Of a DNA stretch of 64,000 nucleotides, positions 43,451 to 51,838 are shown in pieces; the first letter of the stretch is position 1, and the number at the start of each line of letters is the position of its first letter. The translations under genes were made by a program, and so were the position numbers. The notes beneath the pieces are model-generated. The model worked only from the letters and a program-made list of their open reading frames with translations. It made no database searches and was not told where the DNA came from. Source of the stretch: UBA5794 sp964196275 (lineage in GTDB: Bacteria; Actinomycetota; Acidimicrobiia; Spongiisociales; UBA5794); NCBI GenBank assembly GCA_964196275.1, contig CAXMSN010000001.1, positions 17,395 through 81,394 on the forward strand, in the 5' to 3' direction.

Positions 43451-44662
43451 ATGACTTATCCACGACGAATCACACGTTCGCTCCATGTTGGCGACGTCGA
43501 AGTCGGCGGAGGCTCGCCTGTGAGCGTCCAGTCGATGACGACGACCAAGACGGCGGACGTCGATGCAACCCTCGCTCAGATCTACGCCCTCGCGGGTGCG
43601 GGTGCCGACATCGTCAGAGTGACTTGCAATACCGTCGAGGCCGCTCAGGGCATCGCCGAGATGATGCCTCGCTCCCCGGTGCCCATCGTCGCCGACATCC
43701 ACTTCCAGTACCGGCTTGCGCTTGCAGCCATCGAGGCCGGCGTCTCGGCGCTGCGCCTGAACCCTGGGAACATAAGGAACGAAGACCACATCAAGACCGT
43801 CGCGCGCGCTGCGCTCGATGCTGGGATTCCCATCCGCATCGGAGTGAACGCCGGGTCACTCGACAAGGACCTGTTGGCCAAGCATGGCGGACCCGTGCCC
43901 GAGGCGCTCGTCGAATCCGCGTTGCTGGAGATCAAGTACCTCAACGATGTCGATTTCCACGACATCAAGATCTCCGTCAAGCATTCGAACGTACCGCTCA
44001 TGATCGAGTCGTATCGGCTTCTCGCCGACACGGTCGACTACCCGCTGCATCTCGGCGTGACCGAGGCGGGCCCGCCTCCGGGTGGATTGATCAAGTCGGT
44101 CGCTGGCATCGCGACGTTGCTCAGCGAGGGGATAGGCGACACGATCCGGTTCTCCCTGACCGCGGATTCGGTGGAGGAGGCGAAGGCGGGGAGGTCTCTC
44201 CTCGAGTATCTGGGACTCCGTGAGCGCTCTTCGCTCGACCTCATAGCCTGCCCGTCCTGCGGTCGTGCCGAGGTCGATGTCATCAAGGTGGCATCGGAGG
44301 CGAACGAACGCCTCGAAGCGATGAAACTCCCCATCCAGGTAGCGGTCATGGGTTGTGTCGTCAACGGGCCAGGCGAAGCCCGCGAGGCCGACATCGGCTT
44401 GGCAGCCGGCAGAGGGAAAGGCCACTTGTTCATCAAGGGCGAAGTAGTCAGGGTCGTGCCTGAGGCGATGATGGTGGATGCCTTGGTGGAGGAAGCAGGT
44501 CTGCTTGCCGAGCAGGGCGTCGAGGCCCGCATTGCGGCTGCCGATGTCACCGCAGCCGACCTCGCTCAGGAGACACGGCTGGAGTTACTGACCTCCCAGG
44601 GCGACATCAACCACGCCGCCGAACGCCGAGCCGCCGTGAAAGAAGTAGCGAGCGACTCGTAA
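43451..44662 (+). CDS. ispG: 4-hydroxy-3-methylbut-2-enyl-diphosphate synthase
   Basis: The 403-residue iron-sulfur enzyme performs the penultimate MEP-pathway step. The barrel starts VQSMTTTKTADVDATLAQI, and the cluster ligands are in CPSCGR and MGCVVNGPGEA, which gives the expected three cysteines. A TACGCT box ends 8 bases before ATG 43451, with TTGACA 15 bases before that box, so this gene appears to have its own leaderless promoter despite following rip1 by only 45 bases. Confidence 0.96.
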   Translation: MTYPRRITRSLHVGDVEVGGGSPVSVQSMTTTKTADVDATLAQIYALAGAGADIVRVTCNTVEAAQGIAEMMPRSPVPIVADIHFQYRLALAAIEAGVSALRLNPGNIRNEDHIKTVARAALDAGIPIRIGVNAGSLDKDLLAKHGGPVPEALVESALLEIKYLNDVDFHDIKISVKHSNVPLMIESYRLLADTVDYPLHLGVTEAGPPPGGLIKSVAGIATLLSEGIGDTIRFSLTADSVEEAKAGRSLLEYLGLRERSSLDLIACPSCGRAEVDVIKVASEANERLEAMKLPIQVAVMGCVVNGPGEAREADIGLAAGRGKGHLFIKGEVVRVVPEAMMVDALVEEAGLLAEQGVEARIAAADVTAADLAQETRLELLTSQGDINHAAERRAAVKEVASDS

Positions 44663-44677
44663 CCGAGCAATGGGTAG

Positions 44678-45484
44678 GTGTCGGCTATGGGCCGAGGAGT
44701 TGGACAAACGGATCATGAGGGCAGACCCGTCGACTTCGGACGGACAGCCTCTGACTACGAGCAGTATCGCCCAGGCTTCCCAGACCAATTCTTCGATCGC
44801 CTTGAGAGCCGCGGCTGGATTGTCGCTGGGCAGCACGGCTTGGATCTTGGAACCGGTACAGGGACGGTCGCAATAGGCCTGTCGGCTCGCGGGCTTGACA
44901 TGACCGGTCTTGACATAGCGCCTGAGCTCCTCGACGCGGCACGACAGACCGCAGTGGACCGTGGCCTCTCGCCCCGATTTTTCGTCGGGAAGGCTGAGGC
45001 GACGGGTCAGACCGATGCGTCGTACGCTCTTGTGACTGCCGGCCAAAGCTGGTGGTGGTTCGACTCGGACGCCACCATCCGCGAAGTGCACCGCATCCTC
45101 AGATCAGGCGGGCGTCTCGCGATCTGTGCCTTCAGTTATCTGCCGTTAGGTGGCACTGCCGCCGGTCGTACCGAGGATCTCATCCTTGAGCACAACCCTG
45201 GATGGACCAAAGCCGGCTGGCGAGGTGTACATCCTGAGCAGGTGCGAGCACTCGACGAGGGTGGCTTCACCGGGGTGGAAAGTTTCAGCTACACGGTCGA
45301 TGTGCCCTTCACCCACGAGGCCTGGCGTGGCCGCATGCGAACATGCAACGGAGTCGGAGCGTCACTCGACGAGGGGGAAGTGGATCGATTCGACGGGGCT
45401 CTCGCCACGATGCTCGCCAACGAGTTCCCTGGCGACCTCACCGTCCCTCACCGCATCTTCGCCGCCAGCGGCATCAAGCCTTGA
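44678..45484 (+). CDS. Class I SAM-dependent methyltransferase
   Basis: The 268-residue protein has the Rossmann motif I LDLGTGTGTVAIGL (about 55-68), the acidic motif II residue in GLDIAPE, and the post-core SWWWFDSDATIREVHRILR segment. This resembles bacterial relatives of yeast Trm9/UbiE-type and trans-aconitate-like methyltransferases. The substrate is unknown. GTG 44678 or ATG 44687 could be the start; neither has a clear ribosome-binding site. It is followed by a heptamer array and proS. Confidence 0.8.
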   Translation: MSAMGRGVGQTDHEGRPVDFGRTASDYEQYRPGFPDQFFDRLESRGWIVAGQHGLDLGTGTGTVAIGLSARGLDMTGLDIAPELLDAARQTAVDRGLSPRFFVGKAEATGQTDASYALVTAGQSWWWFDSDATIREVHRILRSGGRLAICAFSYLPLGGTAAGRTEDLILEHNPGWTKAGWRGVHPEQVRALDEGGFTGVESFSYTVDVPFTHEAWRGRMRTCNGVGASLDEGEVDRFDGALATMLANEFPGDLTVPHRIFAASGIKP

Positions 45485-45489
45485 AGCCG

Positions 45490-45538
45490 CAGTACGTACC
45501 ACGTAACACGTACTGCGTGATCCGGTAGTCCGTGGTCC
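45490..45538. repeat. Heptamer array between the methyltransferase gene and proS
   Basis: Seven consecutive units (CAGTACG, TACCACG, TAACACG, TACTGCG, TGATCCG, GTAGTCC, GTGGTCC) run from the TANNACG family into the GTNGTCC family without loss of the 7-base period. This suggests the families are related. The array ends just before the proS -10-like box TATCCT (45551-45556). Confidence 0.85.
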
Positions 45539-45584
45539 TCTGCCGAGCGCTATCCTCGCTCGAAGCCACGGACCCAGGAGACGC

Positions 45585-47288
45585 ATGCGCTGGTCGCAAG
45601 CTTTCATACCCACTCTGCGCGACGACCCTGCTGATGCAGAGGCGGTGAGTCACCGGTTGCTCGTACGGGCCGGGTACATACGGCAACTGATGGCCGGCGT
45701 GTACTCGATGCTTCCGCTCGGCCAGAGGGTCCGCACGAAAGTCATGAACATCATCCGCGAGGAGATCGATGCGATCGGTGGTCAGGAGTTCCTCCTCCCG
45801 CAGATGCATCCCCGTGAGATCTGGGACCGCACAGGTCGCTCGGAGACGATGGCAGACATCATGATGTCCTTTCAGGACAACAAGGGTGCAGACATCATCC
45901 TCGGTCCCACGCATGAGGAGATCTTTGCGACCGTTTCGACCGAGTTGACCTCCTACAAGCAACTTCCGCAGCTGTGGTATCACATCCAGACCAAGTTCAG
46001 AGACGAGGCTCGGCCGAAGTCCGGCCTCCTACGTGTCCGAGAGTTCACGATGAAGGACTCGTATTCGTTCGACATCGACGAGGCGGGTCTCGACCTCCAG
46101 TTCGATCGGCACTACGACGCCTACGTACGGATCTTCGAACGCCTTGGAATGAGCGTTGTCTCGGTCCGTGCTTCGTCTGGAGCCATGGGTGGCAAGGAAT
46201 CTGTGGAGTTCATGGTCCGCAGCGACGTCGGTGAGGATGAGGTCGCACACTGCGCTGAGTGCGGCTACGCAGCCAACGTGGAGACCGCATCATCGGTGGT
46301 AGCACCGGTCGAAGATCCAGACGGTGAATTCGAACTCGAGCGGTTCGACACTCCCGCCGTCCGCACCATCGCCGATCTCGAGGTCTTCGAAGGTGGTGCC
46401 TCGGCTGATCGACAAGTGAAGACGCTGGTATATGTGCTCGACGGCGACCTCGCGTTGGTACTCCTCAGAGGTGACCACGTGCTCCAGGAGCAGAAGCTCA
46501 AGGACGAGGTGCGTGCGATAGTGGCGAGGCCTGCTCAGGCGGACGAGATCGTGAAACTTCTTGGTGCGGATGCCGGAAGCCTCGGAGCGGTCGGTGTCAC
46601 GGACGTGCCGATATACGCAGATGCGGCACTCAAGGGCAGAACCTCGATGACGACGGGGGCGAACACCAACGACGTCCATGTTCGTGGCGTCGATGTGGAG
46701 CGGGACATCGGCGTGACTCAATGGGTCGACGTTCGTAGGGTGTTCGATGGTGAGCCATGCGTCGAGTGTGGCGCACCGGTCAGCGTGTTTCCGGCCATCG
46801 AAGCTGGTCACATCTTCAAACTGGGGACTTTCTATGCCGAACCGCTCGGCGTGAAGGTGCTCGACAAGGATGGGAAGATGGTCCCCGTGGTGATGGGCTC
46901 GTATGGAATCGGAGTCGAACGTAACATGGCGGCCTCAGTCGAGGCGAACCACGACGACAAAGGGATTGTCTGGCCGATCGAGATAGCACCGTTCCACGTA
47001 GTGATCACGACAGTCCGACCCGACGACGAGGAAACCGAGCGTGTCAGCACCGAGATCTACGACGCGCTCGTTGCCGACGGTGTGGAGGTTCTCCTCGATG
47101 ATCGTCACGAGCGCCCTGGGGTGAAGTTCAACGATGCCGAGTTGATAGGTGTTCCCGTTCGGATCACGGTCGGACCGAGGGGCATCCAATCCGGGATCGC
47201 TGAAATCACTGAGCGTTCGACCGGAGTAAGCAGCGAGGTTGCTCTCGCTGATGTTGTCGCCGCCGTCAAGGACCTGCTCGCCGCGTAG
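45585..47288 (+). CDS. proS: Prolyl-tRNA synthetase (bacterial type)
   Basis: The 567-residue class II synthetase has motif 1 and 2 regions (QEFLLPQMHPREIWDRTGR, and the RDEARPKSGLLRVREF segment). An INS editing domain lies at about 220-400 between motifs 2 and 3, and motif 3 (GSYGIGVERN) and an anticodon-binding domain complete it. The length is that of the E. coli type. ATG 45585 follows AGGAG by a short spacing, with TATCCT about 30 bases upstream. Confidence 0.96.
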   Translation: MRWSQAFIPTLRDDPADAEAVSHRLLVRAGYIRQLMAGVYSMLPLGQRVRTKVMNIIREEIDAIGGQEFLLPQMHPREIWDRTGRSETMADIMMSFQDNKGADIILGPTHEEIFATVSTELTSYKQLPQLWYHIQTKFRDEARPKSGLLRVREFTMKDSYSFDIDEAGLDLQFDRHYDAYVRIFERLGMSVVSVRASSGAMGGKESVEFMVRSDVGEDEVAHCAECGYAANVETASSVVAPVEDPDGEFELERFDTPAVRTIADLEVFEGGASADRQVKTLVYVLDGDLALVLLRGDHVLQEQKLKDEVRAIVARPAQADEIVKLLGADAGSLGAVGVTDVPIYADAALKGRTSMTTGANTNDVHVRGVDVERDIGVTQWVDVRRVFDGEPCVECGAPVSVFPAIEAGHIFKLGTFYAEPLGVKVLDKDGKMVPVVMGSYGIGVERNMAASVEANHDDKGIVWPIEIAPFHVVITTVRPDDEETERVSTEIYDALVADGVEVLLDDRHERPGVKFNDAELIGVPVRITVGPRGIQSGIAEITERSTGVSSEVALADVVAAVKDLLAA

Positions 47289-47329
47289 ACGCGTCGCGGT
47301 CACGAGGTTCGGCACCGCCGCCATCCTGA

Positions 47330-47397
47330 TATACTGGCTTGACGAACCGAGATCTCTGCTGGGGTGGGCCGTGGCCCACCTTTTTGTTTGAGCAGAG
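47330..47397 (+). promoter_or_regulatory. rimP-nusA leader with nested terminator hairpin
   Basis: A TATACT box (47330-47335) would start transcription near 47342. The RNA then meets a strong intrinsic terminator: GGTGGGCC (47363-47370) pairs with GGCCCACC (47373-47380), followed by five T residues. A second perfect pairing, CTCTGCT (47354-47360) with AGCAGAG (47391-47397), encloses the terminator and its T tract. The layout suggests attenuation of the rimP-nusA-infB operon as well as termination of proS transcripts. Conserved rimP-leader RNAs are known in other bacteria; homology here is not shown. Confidence 0.6.
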
Positions 47398-47425
47398 TTC
47401 TCTTTGCTGTGTGTAAGGAGACATT

Positions 47426-47905
47426 GTGACAGGCGTCGCAGAGAGACTGTGGGGGACGATCGAACCCTACGTCGCGGCCGAAGGCGTGGAACTCGACGAC
47501 CTCGAGGTACTCGGCGGCGGTCAGATCGTACGCGTCACACTCGATGCGAGCGAGCCTGTCGGAGTCGACATGATCGCGGAACTCTCACGGGGAATCGGAC
47601 GGCTGCTTGATGCCGATGATCCCATCAAGAGCGCATACACACTTGAGGTTTCGTCGCCTGGCCTTGAGCGGAAGCTCACTCGCCAGAGGCATTACGAGAA
47701 GTCGATCGGCCGAGAGATCAAGGTCAAAACCTTCGCCCCGGTTTCTGGCGAGAAGAGCCACAGCGGAGCCTTACTTTCGGTGGACGACGCGGGGTTCGTA
47801 ATCGATGTCGACGGTGAGAACCGAGAATTTACATATGGTGACGTCTCCTCGACACGGACTGTGTTCGTGTGGGAGAAGACGGCGCCCAAAGGGAAAGACG
47901 CGTAG
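47426..47905 (+). CDS. rimP: Ribosome maturation factor RimP
   Basis: The 159-residue protein assists 30S assembly. The N-terminal alpha/beta domain includes LEVSSPGLERKLT (about 73-85), the family hallmark, and a C-terminal SH3-like domain follows. GTG 47426 follows AAGGAG by 5 bases. nusA starts 8 bases after the stop, the usual rimP-nusA-infB order. Confidence 0.94.
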   Translation: MTGVAERLWGTIEPYVAAEGVELDDLEVLGGGQIVRVTLDASEPVGVDMIAELSRGIGRLLDADDPIKSAYTLEVSSPGLERKLTRQRHYEKSIGREIKVKTFAPVSGEKSHSGALLSVDDAGFVIDVDGENREFTYGDVSSTRTVFVWEKTAPKGKDA

Positions 47906-47913
47906 GAGACACC

Positions 47914-49302
47914 ATGGACTACAACCTGATGGATGCACTGGAGCTTCTCGAGAGGGAGAAAGGTGTCCCACGAGACACGATTCTCGAGGCGCTTGCTAAC
48001 GCGCTCGTGTCAGCCTACAAGCGGACCCCAGGAGCAGCCGAAGAGGCTCGCGTAACGATCGACGCCGATTCCGGCGAGATCATCGTTTACGGCCAAGAGC
48101 TCGACGAGGACGGAAACGTCATTGAAGAGTGGGAGGACACACCGGGCGACTTCGGCCGGATCGCAGCGCAGACAGCCAAGCAGGTCATCCTCCAGCGGTT
48201 GCGCGATGCAAAGCGCTCCCAGGTGTTCGAGATCTACGAAGGCCGAGAAGGAGATCTCATCACCGGGATCGTTCAGCAGTCCGACCACCGGTTTGCGATC
48301 CTGGACCTTGGTGATGCTGAGGCAATGCTCCCCGGCTCAGAGAAGATTCCATATGAGCGGCTTGAGCGCGGCAACCGAGTCAAGGCACTCATTCTTGAGG
48401 TCCGCGGTGAAGGCAAAGGTGCGCCAATCGTCGTGTCCAGGAGCCATCCCGAGTTCATTCGAGCGCTGTTCGCCCTTGAAGTGCCCGAACTCGTTGACGG
48501 TGACATTGAGATCAAAGTCATCGCACGCGAAGCCGGCCATCGGACCAAGATCGCGGTGGTCTCGCACGACCCGAACGTTGACCCCGTAGGCGCGTGTGTC
48601 GGAGCCAGAGGTTCCCGCGTACGGCAAGTCGTGAACGAATTGAAGGGCGAGAAGGTCGACATCGTCGAGTGGGATGACAATCCGAACTCGTTCATCGCCG
48701 AAGCGCTGAGTCCTGCGCGAGTGCTTGAGGTCAGAATCGACGAAGAAGAGCAGACCGCCATCGTGATCGTGCCGGACCATCAACTCTCACTCGCCATCGG
48801 CAAGGAGGGCCAGAATGCCCGTCTTGCAGCCAGGCTGAGTGGCTACCGCATCGACATTCGCTCCGAATCCCAGGACCTCGGCCTCGATGTGCAAGAGGAT
48901 GAGGAGGCCGAGTTCGAGACAGTTGCTGAAGGCGACGGTGCAGGAACGATGACACCAGCGGTCGAGGCTGACGAGACCGACGAGGCCGCCGCTGACGACG
49001 AGCCTGACGACGAGCCTGACGGCGACGCCGCACAGACTGACGCCACTGCTGACGATGAAGCTGAGGGCGATGCGACTGATGACGAGGCCGAAGGCGACTC
49101 CGCTGACGAAACCGATGCGGTGGACGAGGAAGAGTCCGGCCAGGCAGATGCGGCTGATGAGGCTTCCGAAGTCGAAGATGCTGCGGAGCCTGCCGCTGAA
49201 GAAGATTCCGAAGAGGAAGCGCCGGCTGAACCGGTCGCTGACGATGGTGTCGATGCCGGGGAGGACGAACCCTCCGGTAACGACGATTCCGAGAACAAGT
49301 AG
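47914..49302 (+). CDS. nusA: Transcription factor NusA with long acidic C-terminus
   Basis: The 462-residue protein has an N-terminal RNAP-binding domain (1-105), S1 (about 112-180) and two KH domains (about 205-320, including GARGSRVRQVV and AIGKEGQNARLAARL). From about residue 326 to the end it is an Asp/Glu/Ala-rich low-complexity tail of some 135 residues. Mycobacterial NusA ends near 350 and has no such tail; in E. coli acidic repeats occupy this place and bind RNAP alpha. The start ATG 47914 follows TAGGAG. The ylxR gene that usually separates nusA and infB is missing. Confidence 0.95.
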   Translation: MDYNLMDALELLEREKGVPRDTILEALANALVSAYKRTPGAAEEARVTIDADSGEIIVYGQELDEDGNVIEEWEDTPGDFGRIAAQTAKQVILQRLRDAKRSQVFEIYEGREGDLITGIVQQSDHRFAILDLGDAEAMLPGSEKIPYERLERGNRVKALILEVRGEGKGAPIVVSRSHPEFIRALFALEVPELVDGDIEIKVIAREAGHRTKIAVVSHDPNVDPVGACVGARGSRVRQVVNELKGEKVDIVEWDDNPNSFIAEALSPARVLEVRIDEEEQTAIVIVPDHQLSLAIGKEGQNARLAARLSGYRIDIRSESQDLGLDVQEDEEAEFETVAEGDGAGTMTPAVEADETDEAAADDEPDDEPDGDAAQTDATADDEAEGDATDDEAEGDSADETDAVDEEESGQADAADEASEVEDAAEPAAEEDSEEEAPAEPVADDGVDAGEDEPSGNDDSENK

Positions 49303-49334
49303 AGATCTGAAAAGCGCATTGCGCGGAGGTGAGC

Positions 49335-51422
49335 GTGCCCAAAGTACGCGTATACGAGCTTGCACGTGAGCTCGGCGAAGAATCGAAGGATGTGCTTGCG
49401 CGCGCCCAGGAGCTCGGCGTAGAAGTCAAGACAGCATCCTCAGGCCTTGACGAGGACGCTGCTGCTCTCGTGAAGATGTCCTATGACGACACGGAGAAAT
49501 CGGCGAAACAGCCGGCGTCAGATGACGCAGTCGAACCTGTCTCCGAGTCCGAAGCACAAGAGCCGGACGCGCCAGCATCGGAGTCGGACGCGCAACCGTC
49601 CGATGACGAGGATCAGGATGTTGAAGGCGCCGACGAGGTCGACGACGACGAGGAGAAGGTCCTTCTCGTCGAGCCGGGGATCACCGTCCACGACCTCGCA
49701 CGGTTGGTCAAGATCCGCACAGCTGACATAGTCAAGACGCTCATGTTCATGGGAGAGATGGTGCCTGGCGGGGGAGAGATCCCCGTTGCAGCCCTTGGAC
49801 CGCTCGGCAAGGAACTCGGTTGGGAGATCCTGGTGGCCGAGACCGATGAGGACGAGGAGCCGCAGGGCAGACAACGCCATCTGATCGAGTTCGAAGACGC
49901 TCCCGACAGCCTCGTCGGGAGACCACCGATCGTGACGGTGATGGGCCACGTCGACCACGGAAAGACACAACTTCTCGACACGATCCGCGAAGCCAATGTG
50001 ATCGAGGGTGAAGCAGGTCGCATCACCCAGCACATCGGTGCCTACCAGGTAGACCACAACGGCTCGCCGATCACGTTCATCGACACGCCAGGTCACGAGG
50101 CGTTCACTGCGCTCAGGGCCCGCGGCGCAGAGGTCACTGATATCGCCATCATCGTGGTTGCCGCGGATGACTCTGTGATGCCACAAACAGCGGAAGCCAT
50201 CAGCCACGCACAGGCTGCCGAGGTCCCGATCATCGTTGCGATCAACAAGATGGATCTTGAGGCTGCTGACCCGTTTGCTGTCAGAGCTGCGCTGACAAAG
50301 CACGAGATCGTCGTCGAAGACCTCGGCGGGGAGGTGCCAGCCATAGAGATCTCTGCGCTGGTGGGAACGGGCGTCGAAGATCTTCTCGAGATGGTCTCGC
50401 TCGTGTCCGAGGTTGAAGAGCTCACGGCGAACCCGAAGGCTCCGGCTATCGGAACGGTGATCGAGGCCCAGATCGAGGTCGGAAGAGGACCGATCGCCAC
50501 CGTCATCGTCCAGCGCGGGACGTTGAAGCGAGGCGACGCACTGGTTGCTGGCCCTGTGTCGGGAAGGGTTCGTGCAATGTTCAACGACAAAGGCGAGCAG
50601 GTCAATGAGGCAGGACCGTCGACGCCCGTTGTTGTCTCAGGCTGGGACGAAGTTCCAACCGCCGGGGACATGTTCGAGGTGGCAAAGAACGAGCGAACGG
50701 CTCGCAAACTAGCTCAAGTCAAGGTCGACGAACTGCGAGCGAATGAACTCGTCGTCCCGTCGGCCATCGACAGGCTCGGCCAACTCATCGAGCAGATAAG
50801 GACCGAGGACTTCTCCGAACTGCGGATCATCGTCAAGACCGATACGCACGGTTCACTCGAAGCGATCAAGGAGTCTGTTCCGAAGATCGAGCGTGACGAT
50901 GGATACGTCAGCATCGTGCACGCAGCGGTTGGGGGTATCACGGCCAATGATGTCGCCCTCGCCGAGGCATCGGGAGCGCTCATATATGGTTTCAACGCTC
51001 GTCCAGACGCTCCAGCACGTGCAGCAGCGAAGAAGACCGGGACAGACATCCGCACCTTCTCCATCATTTACGAGCTGCTCGATGACATCGAGCTCCTGCT
51101 CGTCGGCGAGCTGCACCCTGAGGTCGTTGAGAACTTCCTCGGCGTAGCCGAGGTGCGCCAGGTGTTCCGAGCACCACGGCTTGGCATGGTCGCTGGATCG
51201 TATGTCACGGAGGGTTCCATCGAAAGGAACGCGAAAGTCCGCTTGGTTCGAGATGGCGTTGTCGTCTACGACGGAACGATCGTCTCGTTGCGACGGTTCA
51301 AGGACGATGTGCAGACGGTCGCCACCGGCTACGAGTGCGGTATCGGCCTTGCGAAGTTCCGAGACATCAAAGAGGGCGACACCATCGAGTCCTACCAGGT
51401 CCGTGAGATCGCTCGTACATAG
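49335..51422 (+). CDS. infB: Translation initiation factor IF-2
   Basis: The 695-residue GTPase brings initiator tRNA to the ribosome. An N-terminal IF2_N domain (PKVRVYELARELG) is followed by an acidic linker (about 50-110), a second IF2_N-like segment, the G domain (GHVDHGKT near 204, DTPGHEAF, NKMD) and the C-terminal beta-barrels. GTG 49335 was chosen because GGAGG (49325-49329) is then correctly spaced; GTG 49329 would overlap it. The linker is shorter than in Streptomyces IF2. Confidence 0.96.
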   Translation: MPKVRVYELARELGEESKDVLARAQELGVEVKTASSGLDEDAAALVKMSYDDTEKSAKQPASDDAVEPVSESEAQEPDAPASESDAQPSDDEDQDVEGADEVDDDEEKVLLVEPGITVHDLARLVKIRTADIVKTLMFMGEMVPGGGEIPVAALGPLGKELGWEILVAETDEDEEPQGRQRHLIEFEDAPDSLVGRPPIVTVMGHVDHGKTQLLDTIREANVIEGEAGRITQHIGAYQVDHNGSPITFIDTPGHEAFTALRARGAEVTDIAIIVVAADDSVMPQTAEAISHAQAAEVPIIVAINKMDLEAADPFAVRAALTKHEIVVEDLGGEVPAIEISALVGTGVEDLLEMVSLVSEVEELTANPKAPAIGTVIEAQIEVGRGPIATVIVQRGTLKRGDALVAGPVSGRVRAMFNDKGEQVNEAGPSTPVVVSGWDEVPTAGDMFEVAKNERTARKLAQVKVDELRANELVVPSAIDRLGQLIEQIRTEDFSELRIIVKTDTHGSLEAIKESVPKIERDDGYVSIVHAAVGGITANDVALAEASGALIYGFNARPDAPARAAAKKTGTDIRTFSIIYELLDDIELLLVGELHPEVVENFLGVAEVRQVFRAPRLGMVAGSYVTEGSIERNAKVRLVRDGVVVYDGTIVSLRRFKDDVQTVATGYECGIGLAKFRDIKEGDTIESYQVREIART

Positions 51423-51445
51423 AGCCACTGTGTGAAAGGCGTCGC

Positions 51446-51838
51446 ATGGCACGTCAGAAGAGCCCCCGGATGCGGAAGGTCAACGAGCTCGTACGCGAGA
51501 TCGTTGCGGAAGCCGTTCAGGACCTCAAGGATCCCCGGATAGGGTTCCTCACGATCACCGGAGCGGAGACGAGCCCCGACCTTCGATCAGCGGTCGTCTA
51601 TTACTCGGTCATGGGGACCGAAGAGGAGAAGAGCGGTACCGGAGATGCCCTGCGCTCCTCAGCGTCGAGGATCCAGAGAGAGATCGGAGCGCAGTCGACG
51701 CTCCGGTACACACCGAAGCTCGAGTTCAGAGTGGACCCTTCCATCGAGGAGGGAATCAGAATCTCGAAGCTCGTCGCCGGACTGGATACCGGTGAGGGCA
51801 CACAGACCGGTGAGGGCACACAGGACGATGACCGATAA
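51446..51838 (+). CDS. rbfA: Ribosome-binding factor A
   Basis: The 130-residue KH-like cold-shock ribosome factor includes REIVAEAVQDLKDPRIGFLTIT (in outline) and LRYTPKLEFRVDPSIEEG. Near the 3' end an 18-bp unit encoding TGEGTQ is tandemly duplicated (51788-51805 and 51806-51823), adding six residues in frame. The stop lies 8 bases inside the next gene. Confidence 0.94.
   Translation: MARQKSPRMRKVNELVREIVAEAVQDLKDPRIGFLTITGAETSPDLRSAVVYYSVMGTEEEKSGTGDALRSSASRIQREIGAQSTLRYTPKLEFRVDPSIEEGIRISKLVAGLDTGEGTQTGEGTQDDDR
51788..51823 (+). repeat. 18-bp tandem duplication in rbfA
   Basis: ACCGGTGAGGGCACACAG occurs twice in direct succession, in frame, in the C-terminal tail of RbfA. Exact identity suggests a recent slippage event. 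Confidence 0.95.
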
